In this document: one piece after another, positions 55,522-64,000 of the stretch | Layout: each line of letters begins with the position of its first letter | Numbering within the stretch: position 1 is the stretch's first letter | Origin: Allomyces arbusculus | Lineage: Eukaryota; Blastocladiomycota; Blastocladiomycetes; Blastocladiales; Blastocladiaceae | DNA length: 64,000 nt | Assembly: GCA_027604705.1 (NCBI GenBank) | Contig: JADHYV010000063.1 | Coordinates: forward strand, 42,439-106,438 | Direction of reading: 5' to 3' | Notes under the pieces: generated by a model | What the model saw: only the letters and a program-made list of their open reading frames with translations | Databases searched by the model: none | Told to the model about the DNA's origin: nothing | Position numbers and translations under genes: made by a program

Positions 55522-56523
55522 GAGCAAGGCGGCGCGGAATGGGCATGCGGCCAGCTCATTTTTGATCCCACATACACGGTCGTTTGTCTCGCATTCTACT
55601 TGCATTCGTCGCGTCGCGTCTGTCTTATGAGCAGCCCGAACTCGCGCGAGCCGCTCAAATCTCGTTTTTCCACCACATAACGAACAGCACCGGTTCGTTA
55701 TGCAGCCCGCGCGACGACGACGTCAGCGCACCGATGAGAAGCAGAGAGACAGGATGAACAACCAAATCCCCTTATCCCGCATGCGGCCGAGCGCCCACCC
55801 TCGGCGCGCCCCGCTTGGTGCTTGGTGGCGATGTCGAACCACAGCTCGCAAGCGCACGTCCCTCGAATCAATCCCGTGGAGGTCGCTTTGCGGTTTCCAG
55901 CACTTTTGCAACAAAGCCGAAACACGAGCAAACCATCAAGCCAGGAAATGATGCCAGGCCGACGGTCAAACGAAATGTTCCGCTGCAACATGTCACAACT
56001 CACGGTGCACCTTTGGCGCACACGACGCCAGCGCGCGCCTCCGTGCTGCCAGCCTGCCAGCCTCCGTTCACCCATCGGTCCCCGCCGCCACGGATGCTGC
56101 GACAAGCTGCAAGTTTGCCGCCGCGCCAAGTAAGCCCCGGCACGGTGCAGGGTGAGCAACAGTTCGACGATGCGTGAAGCTCGGCCCTCGCTCGCCCGCT
56201 TCCTCTCTCTCAAGCGAAGAGCGACTGCAACGACAACCACAACGAGAACGGCTCGCGTACCGAACGACGACGAGCCAGTATGGATCAGTTCTCATCAAAA
56301 TCAGCACAATGCGCGTTCCTAGGCCGGCGAGCAAACGCGCCTCGCACCGAAGGGTTCATTCGGAACATGGCCGGGTGTCTCCCAACAAAACAGGACCCAG
56401 TCTTGTGGTCGAACCCGTCAACATCCGCATCGGGCTCCCAGCCCACATGCTGAATGATCAATACGACTGACGAACGTTACGACCGTACTCCCACACGCAG
56501 AGCGACGTAAAGAGGAACCGTCC
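55522..56523. other. Intergenic region between p24 and DGAT2 genes
   Basis: About 1 kb between same-strand genes. No exon-like frame was recognised. It should contain the DGAT2 promoter. Confidence 0.5.
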
Positions 56524-58045
56524 ATGATGCCGAACGAGGAAAACACGCGCTTCCCGCCGAATGCGCTGAACGTCTTCGGGATCCGATTTGCGCCCTTGAA
56601 CGTGCCGATCGAGCGCCGCAAGCAGACACTCGGCACGCTCATTTGGTTGACCTTTTTGCCCGGGTCCTTTATTCTCTCGTTCCTGTTCCTTTACTTGAGT
56701 TACACGCGCCTGGTGTTTTTGGCGTACCTCGCGTGGGTCTGGTTCTGGGACAAGGCGCCCGAGAATGGGGGGCGGACATCAAATTTTGTGCGCCGCATGA
56801 CATTTTGGAAGTGGATGGTGCGTCGCGACCGGCAATGGCAACTGGGTCACAATTGCGTGTGTTGGAGCCCTAATGTTGGCGGAATGCGCGTGCCTTGTAG
56901 GCGAGCTATTTCCCAATGGAGATTCGCAAGGACGCCGAGCTTGATCCGAGCCGAAACTACCTCGTTGGTACGATCACTTTTCATTTTTGCTTGACATGAT
57001 GTACGCGGAATCACTGACCGGCTCGATGTTCATCCAGGCTACCACGTACGTTTTCTCCGACCCACGTTCTTCAGGCAGATAAACGACGACTGACAACCGC
57101 GCTCGGACCCGCATTTCAGCCGCATGGCGCCGTCGCGATTGGCGCGTGGGTCAATTTTGGCACCGAGGCGACCGGATTCAGCGACATCTTCCCTGGCATC
57201 AAGCTGAACCTGCTCACGCTCCTGTACGTAATACTCTCCATCTTGCCGCGCATTCTCCACCTGTTGTGAAACTGACTGATCCCTCCATCCATTTCAATTA
57301 GGTCCAACTTCAACATCCCGATTTTCCGCGACATTGTGCTGGCCCTTGGCGTCGCGTCCGTCTCGCGCAAGTCGATCGAATACATTTTCCGGCAAGGGCC
57401 CGGACACAGTGTCGCGATTGTGATTGGCGGCGCGCAGGAGTGCCTCTACGCCAAGCCGCACACGATCGAGCTCGTGCTCCGAAAACGGCTTGGGTTTATC
57501 AAGGTCGCGATCCTGAACGGCGCGTTGCTTGTGCCGGTACGCTCTTTGTCTCGCGCTTCAATCGTGCCCGATGGCCCATTCACTGACACGGGCTGTGCGA
57601 CCTAGGCCCTGACGTTTGGCGAGAACGAGGCGTACGACTTGTTTGCTACAAACGAGGAGTCGGTCGCGTGGCAAATTCAACAGTGGTGCAAGCGCACGTG
57701 GGGGTGGACGATGTACGGTCTACACTCGCTCATATATCGTACCGCTTCCTGAACGACGTTCGTGATCCTTTTTCTAGGCCGGCCTACTTTGGCCGTGGTG
57801 CGTTTAACTACTCGCTCGGCGTTCTCCCGCACCGGCGGCGCATCACGACGGTCATGGCCAAGGCCGTGGACCCAGAGGAAGTCGTTGGACACCCGATCGA
57901 CCCGCACAGTCTGACGAAGGAGGAGTTGCTCGATATCACACAAAAAGTGCACCAGGCGTATATTGACCGGATATACGAGGTGTGGAACAAGTACAAGGAC
58001 GAGCTCGCGCCGGACCGCATCAAGGAGCTCGAGCTCGTTGAGTGA
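56524..58045 (+). CDS. DGAT2: Diacylglycerol O-acyltransferase, DGAT2 family
   Basis: 360 aa from seven exons: 56524..56817, 56901..56967, 57038..57045, 57120..57223, 57302..57536, 57606..57712, 57778..58045; all phases agree. It makes triacylglycerol from diacylglycerol and acyl-CoA at the ER/lipid droplet. An N-terminal membrane hairpin (TLIWLTFLPGSFILSFLFLY) precedes YFPMEIRKDAELDPSRNYL and the catalytic HPHG motif (123-126). Then come GAWVNFGTEATGFSDIFPGI, FRDIVLALGVASVSRKSI, IVIGGAQECLYA and LTFGENEAYDLF, all family hallmarks. Exon 3 is an 8-nt microexon (GCTACCAC between CCAG and GTACGT) encoding part of the Gly-Tyr-His just before and including the first His of HPHG. Without it the frame and the motif are lost. 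Confidence 0.96.
57038..57045 (+). other. DGAT2: 8-nt microexon of DGAT2
   Basis: GCTACCAC, flanked by CATCCAG and GTACGTTTTC. It completes G-Y-H so that the spliced message reads LVGYHPHGAVAIGAW, an essential active-site block. The pseudogene copy keeps the corresponding unit (GATGCCAC before GTACGT near 59362). Confidence 0.9.
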
Positions 58046-58899
58046 TTGGCCGTGTGTGGAAGCGAATGAGAGCGCGCCGTCGCGCGCTTTGATGAAGGCC
58101 ACGGGCGGGTGCCCTCGTGACTGGGCAATCCGCTCGCGGAATGACCGGCTCGTAGGGCAGGACACTGGCTCGCACCTGCAGCGTGCTGCCACTGCTCACA
58201 TCCCAGCCTTTGAACCCATGAGCTTGGTTGGCCCGGTATTTGAACAACAGTACAAACGAATGCTCCCAGGGCGGCAATGTGTTGTGTACTATCAGTGAGC
58301 CGAGAGTCACTTCATCATACCTACCTATATGCCCAGACAACCAGGACCATGCAGCATTAATGATGATTCATATCAACAGTCGACAACGTCAACCGCCGAC
58401 CTGATGATCGCAACCACACAGCGAATCAAATTGTTCTCTCGCAAAGATTTGTGGCGCGCGAGTGACACGTTAACCATTAAAATTACAATAATCCGAGTCT
58501 TCAACGTGCAAAATCGCGACTTCCACGGCATAACCACTGGCTCGGGGCCGAAACGCGCCCTGCAGTGCCTGCTCTTGAAGTTGAGCATTCACGACTTGTG
58601 ACCCGTGGGGGAGACCGACACTTGCTTGGCGTTTGCGCTTGAAAGCCCCATTCTGCATCCTTGTAGGCCTCCCCTCCGCACAAACGAACATCGACCGACT
58701 GCATCAACCTGCACGCCGCCCCCGTCGCTCCTTCTGTACGACGCTGGCCACATTGAGCGCATCGCGTGTCCTCGAACAACCACGGTTCTGGGTCTCCCCC
58801 AAGACTGGGCGAAGAAATGATCTCGTCGGTTGAATATAGATTCTAATAAACCATGCGCCTTTTGAGAATGGAATCCATCGCCACCCTCACGTGTGGACC
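58046..58899. other. Spacer between DGAT2 and its pseudogene
   Basis: About 850 bp holding the DGAT2 3' flank and the former promoter of the second copy. Part is A+T-richer (58320-58530). No gene was recognised. Confidence 0.5.
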
Positions 58900-60175
58900 A
58901 TGTCGCGCGTCTCACCCGGCTTGCTTCGCGTATGGCTTGAGCGTTCCAAGCCGACCATCGGCGTGCTTCTTTGGCTCGTGTTCATGGACTTTTCGCCCAA
59001 CTTGACACTCGTGCTGCTGTACTTCCGCACGACGCGCGTACTGTTCTTGGTGTATCTCGCATGGGTCTGGATCAGGGACAGTGCGCCTGAAGCTGGAGGG
59101 CGCAAGTTTGATTTTATCCGGCGCTTGCGGATTTGAAAGTGGATGGTGTCTGCCGTTCTCGCGTCGCTCGACAAACAATAAGTGGAGTTGATTTCTGATA
59201 TCCGGCGACCGACGGTTCGTCTTTTGATAGGCGGCGTATTTTCCCGTTGAGATCCGCAAGGGCGGCGAGCTTGATCCGAACCGGAACTACATTATTGGCA
59301 CGTTAATATTTGATCTTGCTGTGCTCTTGGAGTTGACTAACGGTATGCGCGGCGAATAGGATGCCACGTACGTTGATGGGGTTTCACTGATACCTACAAG
59401 ATGGACGAGCGGCAGACACAACCGCTGATGCTCCACAATGCAGGCAGCCACATGGTATCATGACGTTCGGCGCACGGATCAGTTTCGGCACCGAGGCGAC
59501 TGGGTTCAGCGGGCTGTTTCCGGGCATCAAGTTGAGTCTGCTGACGCTCTCGTGCGTGTTTCTCTGCCCCACCATCCGCTCATCCGAAAAATCAATGGAG
59601 TGGATACTAACGTCGCCAGTCCGTCCAGGGCCAACTTCAAACTTCCGATTCTTTGAGACCTCTTCTTGGCCCTGGGCATCGCGTCCGTATCGCGCACGTC
59701 GATCGAGTCCATTTTCCGGCAAGGGCTCGGACATAGTGTCGCGATTGTGATTGGTGGTGCGCAAGAGAGTCTATGCGGCACCGCACACGCTCGACTTGGT
59801 GCTCAAGAAGCGGCTCGGGTTCGTCAAGGTTGCGCTCTTACATTGGCCTCGTGCCACCGCTGATAGGCCGTGACTTTTGGCGAGAACGAACTGTTTGACC
59901 TGACTGTCCTGCGCGAGGGTTCACTCGGATCGCGGATGCAGCAATAGTGCCAGCGCAAGTTGGGGTGGGCAAGGCTGGTGTACAGTGGTCGACGCGTTTT
60001 CCCGCTTGGCATGCTCCCATACAAGCACCGGATCACGACGGTCATGGCCAAGGCCGTCGACCCAGAGGAAGTGGTTGGGCACCCGATCAACCCGCACAGC
60101 CTGACGAAGGAAAAGTTACTCGATATCACGCGAAATGTGCACCAGGGCGTATATTGACCGCGTCTGCGAGTGCTG
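58900..60175 (+). pseudogene. Decayed tandem copy of DGAT2
   Basis: Follows the DGAT2 exon order: an exon-1-like part from the ATG at 58900, YFPVEIRKGGELDPNRNY (about 59234-59300), a microexon remnant, a PHG block with FGTEATGFSGLFPGIKLSLL, ASVSRTSIESIFRQG and VIGGAQES, and a C-terminal TTVMAKAVDPEEVVGHPINP. It carries several disabling changes: a TGA in place of the Trp codon at the end of exon 1 (about 59135), a TGA where the functional copy has Arg in FRDIV (about 59657), small indels around 59765-59860 and a 1-nt insertion at about 60148. The first His of HPHG is replaced. It is a clear pseudogene from tandem duplication. Confidence 0.88.
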
Positions 60176-60702
60176 CCTTTCGCCCGACAAGGATCCCATC
60201 GCCCGATCTGGCCCTCGTCCAATGGAGAGTACAATCTCATTTCATTTGATGCCACTGCACGTCGTTTCGTTTGAAGCGCCGGGTCAGAGCCGGCAGCGCA
60301 ACGTGTCCGGGATGTTAAAGGGAATGACTTGGTGGCCACGTGCATTGATGCACCGGCTTTTCCAAGTCTTTTTTCGACTTGTGGCAAAGCGCGCGTGCAG
60401 CACCAGCACCTTGCGGTAAGCCGTACCGCTGCGTTGGAGGCAGCCTGGCTCACGCCTTCCGCCTCGGCGCAGCTAAGCAACGAACACCGACTGCTCAGCT
60501 CGACATCGTTCTCTTTGCTTGCACCTTCGTCAACCTTGCGCTGAACGGCAGCATTGGGCAGCATCACGACGCTGTATCGACCTCGAGACCCGCCGCACCC
60601 CGCTGCAATCGACCCCAAGTTGGCGCTGACCCAGCTCAAAGCCGAACCCCGACTACACTGTTGATCAACTAGTTACTCGTCCCTGCATCCATCGGCGACG
60701 TC
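60176..60702. other. Region upstream of the LRR receptor gene
   Basis: About 530 bp. The frame just before the ATG at 60703 is open back to a TAG acceptor at about 60672 and reads LLVPASIGDV. An upstream exon with the signal peptide may therefore lie here, but I could not fix it. Confidence 0.45.
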
Positions 60703-62784
60703 ATGGCCAATTCAGCACCGTCAGCCGACTGCTCGGCCCTGTTCCAGATTGCGCCAACGCTCCTCAACAGCGAGTGGAAAAACGACTGCTGCACGGCCAA
60801 GGACTATGTTACCTGCACCGACGGCCGCATCACGGAGCTGTACGAGCTACTTCGAGCAAACGAATGCTGCGAACTGCCAGTGGTCCTGACAATTAACTTG
60901 AAATTGCAATCAGGTGGCTGACGAACACGAATGGAACGCTGCTGCCGACGCTCAACATGCAGGCGCTCTCGCAGTTGACGGAGCTGCGGACTCTGTACGT
61001 CGCTGTTGTTCTCGCCAGCCGCGCGAGGGTGTCTATCTTCCATCCCGAGAACAGGCAGCTCATTGATTGATTTCCACCACAGGGAACTTGAATCGTCGAC
61101 GATGACGGGGAGTCTTGACGGCGGCCTCACGTCCTTGTCGAAATTGGAGAGCTTGTACGTTCCCGGCTCGCTCAAGTCGCAGTCGCCTTGGACCACGCTT
61201 CGAGTGTGCGTTTGTGCTCACCATTGCCTGGTCGTTCCACAGGGTGCTTGCCGGCAATTCCAATCTGAACGCCGAGTTGCCCAAGGATATCAAGAACATG
61301 AAGCACTTGCGCTTCCTGTATGTTGACATTCCTGTCACACGCTCTGTACTTGACGTGCTCATCAAATTCGGCCATAGGGACCTCCGCAAAACGTCAATTC
61401 ACGGCACAATTCCCGAGCTGCCCGACAGGTGCGTCTTTGAGCGCTACTCTTCCTCCTCACCGTCATCGCCGCGATATTTGACGACGTGCCGCCTTTGCTT
61501 ATGGCTAGTTTGAGCCAGTGCCTCCTCCCACCCGAAACACAATTCACGTGCCATTACAACTCCAAGGGTTTCAACAACTGCGTGTTCCGCGGGTCGATGG
61601 GTAACAAGCTGGCCGTGTGCCCCGGGTCGGTCGACGATACGCCCACCTCGCGCGCCGCGACGGACTCGACCGGTTCTGCCTCGAGCGGCGGTAAGTCGGC
61701 GAGTAGCTCGTGGTTCATGATCCCGCTCATCCTCCTGGCAGCGCTCGGGGTCGGGTTTGGTGCCTTTTTCTTGATTCGGCGGCGGCGCGTGCGGTACTCG
61801 TCGCTCGGTCTGCCGCCGGGTGCGCAGGTTCCGCTGCAGCCCATGGCCGACGGGTCGGCAACGGCAGCCGTGGCGCGCGGCCACCACGGTCTGAAAAAAG
61901 CGGCCAAGCGGTTCAAGCTGGACCTGAACCTATCGGGCTGTCTTGTCTACCCGCTCACGCTCGACGCGGCGGAAACGGCCCACGTCGTCGACCAGGTGGC
62001 GGGTGGCGAGTCAGAGCTGGCAGCGACGCAAACGATTGTTGAGGAATGGCGCGAGCTTTTCTTGGGCGTCCACACGTTTGCCGACCGGTGGCTCGAGCTG
62101 CACGGGCCCGAGGTCGGGCAGCACGTGTGGGATGTGGTCACGGCCGGCAGATTCTCAACGTCGAGCAGTGCCATCGACGGCAAGCTGTTCACGTCCTCGT
62201 CGTTGCACACGGTCGCGTTCACGCACCTGCTCGCCGTGGCGATTGTCGATTTCCTCGACCGGTTCATGTCCTCGGAACTGATCAACGCGCTGCATCTCAC
62301 GCCGTCGGTCGAGATGGGCGGGCGGTTGCCGCCCGTATTCCCAGAACTGTTTGCGGCGCTGATGCGCATGCCGCTCGAGTCGACGGGCGAGTCGCCGTTC
62401 CAGCGGTACCTCGACGCCAAGGTGGAGGGCGCGCAGGTCGCGTTCCGCGTGCGGTACCCGGACCTCGACGCCGACGTGCGCCGGCACTTCCGGTCGGCGA
62501 TTGAGACGCTGATTCGCATCAAGATGCGCAAGCCACAGGCCGCGCTCGTGCTCCCGCAACCGGGCGCGCGGTTCGACCACGAAATCATGAGCGCCGACTG
62601 GGCCCGGCATAAGCACGGCGTGGGTTCGTCGCAGCCGCTGGATGACGATGAGTTGACGCTCACGGACCATGCTGCCGTGCTGAACGGCAAAAGCCCCGTC
62701 GGGTTCTGCGTGTTCCCGGGCATCATTGACCACAGCACCAACTCGGTTCTGGTGCGGAGCCATGTCTGGCTGCGTCAGTCGTGA
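60703..62784 (+). CDS. LRR receptor-like single-pass membrane protein with unknown cytoplasmic domain
   Basis: 563 aa from exons 60703..60839, 60914..60994, 61083..61154, 61243..61317, 61378..61428, 61509..62784; all phases agree. It starts with an LRR N-cap (CSALFQIAPTLLNSEWKNDC) and four to five leucine-rich repeats (LPTLNMQALSQLTELRTL, GSLDGGLTSLSKLESL, AELPKDIKNMKHLRFLDL, GTIPELP). A cysteine-bearing cap (QCLLPPETQFTCHYN), a Ser/Gly-rich linker and a membrane helix (208-228, FMIPLILLAALGVGFGAFFL) with RRRR stop-transfer follow. The cytoplasmic part (229-563) is globular-looking, with WRELFLGVHTFADRWLELHG and FLDRFMSSELINALHL. It is not a kinase and I do not recognise it. Each of the first four introns splits a leucine codon at the same LRR position. 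A 5' exon with the signal peptide is probably missing from this model. Confidence 0.78.
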
Positions 62785-63728
62785 TTCGGGTTTTGTGGTG
62801 TGCTTTTGCGTCTCATTATTGCGTTTGGGTCGAGTTGGCGAGTTGATTCAAGTTGAATGTTGCTTCTTGCCCACAATGCACAGAAATTTACCGGTCCTCG
62901 AACTGGCATATCGCACCGAACTGCTATTTGTGACTTCGAGAGGTGCAAAACCATGAGAAATTGTTCATCTGTTCCAGGTTGAAGGCGCAAGAACAAGTGA
63001 TGGAGTGCGTGCAGTGGGATTGGACTCTCAACCACGCAGCTTGTATCGAACGAGTTGACTAGCGAGTGCAGCATGGTCAATGGTAACTGGCGGAACAGCG
63101 ACCCAAAGAGGTTGATGTTCTCAAATTCCATGAATATACGCGCGTCAGGAATGGCTTGGCGGCAGCGTGCCAAGGAAGTGGTCTGTGATGACAGCATGGA
63201 AATGTCACGTCCCTGAAGACGAGATGTCCGACTGTGGGTGGAACCAAGTGCATTGGAGCGCGCGCAGAATCAGATTCACCAAGTTCGCCTGTCAGGGAAA
63301 GTCACTGGCAGCAAGCATGGCGCAATAAACCATGGCAGCATCGTCTCAAGCTCCATCCACCATGGCAGTCGCTCAATGTTGAACGGAAGGAGCGACCCTT
63401 TGCGCAACGGCTGCGTTGCATCAATGAGGTCACGCGACTCTCCAGTCAAATCGCGGGTCGCTGTGATGAACAATCGAGTCCTGGTCTGCAGAGGAAGAAG
63501 AAAGTAGAGCTTCTTGGGATCAGCACAGCAAACTGGCATGATTTGCTCTACTTTGGCGACGTGCAAGCCGACATTGCCAACCTTGTGATCGCACTCATGC
63601 CCAACACTGGAGGGCAGCAGATCAAACTTGTCATTGGGGGGCGACATGATCCCAGCCATGCAAACCATGATTGTATGCATCCCAACAGGCTCATGGGATA
63701 GTGTTGCGAGCAGCGGACCGAAAATCAA
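62775..63728 (-). CDS. Possible minus-strand gene of unknown function (weak)
   Basis: Two minus-strand open stretches (63280-63728 and 62775-63231) join in frame across a 48-nt candidate intron (GTGAAT...CCACAG). They give a protein-like sequence with PLQTRTRLFITATRDLTGES, NIERLPWWMELETML and ARIFMEFENINLFGSLFRQL. The 5' end is not found and may lie beyond the window. The 3' end would overlap the LRR gene stop tail to tail by 10 nt. Base composition here is less G+C-rich than in the other genes. No family was recognised; it could be a lineage-specific family or a mobile-element relic. Confidence 0.3.
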
Positions 63729-64000
63729 TGTCCTCGTTCGCGTCAGTTCTTTTCTCGATCAGCATACTGTCATGAACCAATGTCAGTCAGTCACTGGGTC
63801 ACCATTCAACCAGAACAGAGTGTTGGAGCTGCATGCAGCCTGGTCAGAATAGTCAGAGTCACGGTCCTCCTTGGTGTGAGATAATGAGCATGTACTTAAA
63901 TGTCTCCGCTCAGTGGGCAAGCAGAACTCTTGTCAAAGAAACAAAACGTAAAAGACGGGGCAAAATGAAGGAACCCGGTCAAGGTAGTGTAGCTGGGAAA
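63729..64000. other. Window edge, no recognised feature
   Basis: A+T-richer non-coding sequence. It may contain upstream parts of the possible minus-strand gene. Confidence 0.4.

Noticed and set aside
1-64000. Bacterial-style operons, CRISPR arrays or prophage
   Set aside because: Spliceosomal introns, eukaryotic gene families and isolated promoters throughout rule out a prokaryotic window, and no regularly spaced repeat arrays were seen.

Overview
This is GC-rich, intron-rich eukaryotic nuclear DNA. The gene set points to a fungus: a fused HIS7 glutamine amidotransferase/cyclase, a CTD-kinase gamma subunit (Ctk3), a two-BIR-domain Bir1, a Ste20/GCK kinase, Ste14 and Brx1. The very Ala/Arg/Pro-rich proteins, many short introns and animal-like features (NCS1, an LRR receptor) suggest an early-diverging zoosporic fungus such as Blastocladiomycota. 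That placement is inference, not measured. Most introns are about 50-110 nt and begin GTACGT or close variants. Gene models were spliced by eye and checked for continuous reading frame across every junction unless stated.

Layout. 0-3 kb: 3' end of BRX1, then a gene-poor stretch with hairpin-forming repeats. 3-24 kb: a proline-rich coiled-coil protein (-), a Bro1/ALIX ESCRT adaptor (-), HIS7 (+), farnesyltransferase beta (+), CTK3 (-), an enlarged NCS1 calcium sensor (+), an unidentified helical protein (-), a Ser/Pro-rich coiled-coil protein (+), a Sel1-repeat protein (-) and a 227-aa helical protein (-). 24-32 kb: the most unusual region. A multi-exon gene (24536-28082) encodes several membrane helices fused to a G-protein-alpha-like domain in which every GTP-binding motif is altered. 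Directly abutting its 3' end is a unit of about 2.6 kb carrying an intein-derived, HO-like LAGLIDADG endonuclease gene (28565-30476). An inverted, internally deleted derivative of that unit lies at about 31135-31790, and a terminal fragment at 30830-31095.

33-44 kb: STE14 (isoprenylcysteine methyltransferase, -) head-to-head with a 1734-aa BIR1 (+), then a 9-exon GCK-type Ste20 kinase (-). 44-52 kb: a 1457-aa disordered protein (-) and a SET-domain protein (-). 53-64 kb: mitochondrial enoyl-CoA hydratase (-) head-to-head with a p24 cargo receptor (+), a DGAT2 acyltransferase with an 8-nt microexon (+), a decayed tandem DGAT2 pseudogene (+), an LRR receptor-like protein built with one exon per repeat (+), and an A+T-richer right edge with a possible minus-strand gene.

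Functional links: farnesyltransferase beta and Ste14 act at the two ends of CaaX processing. The Bro1-like protein, the p24 protein and DGAT2 serve endomembrane and lipid functions. The Galpha-like protein, NCS1, the Ste20 kinase and the LRR receptor are signalling proteins. No tRNA, rRNA or CRISPR array was recognised.
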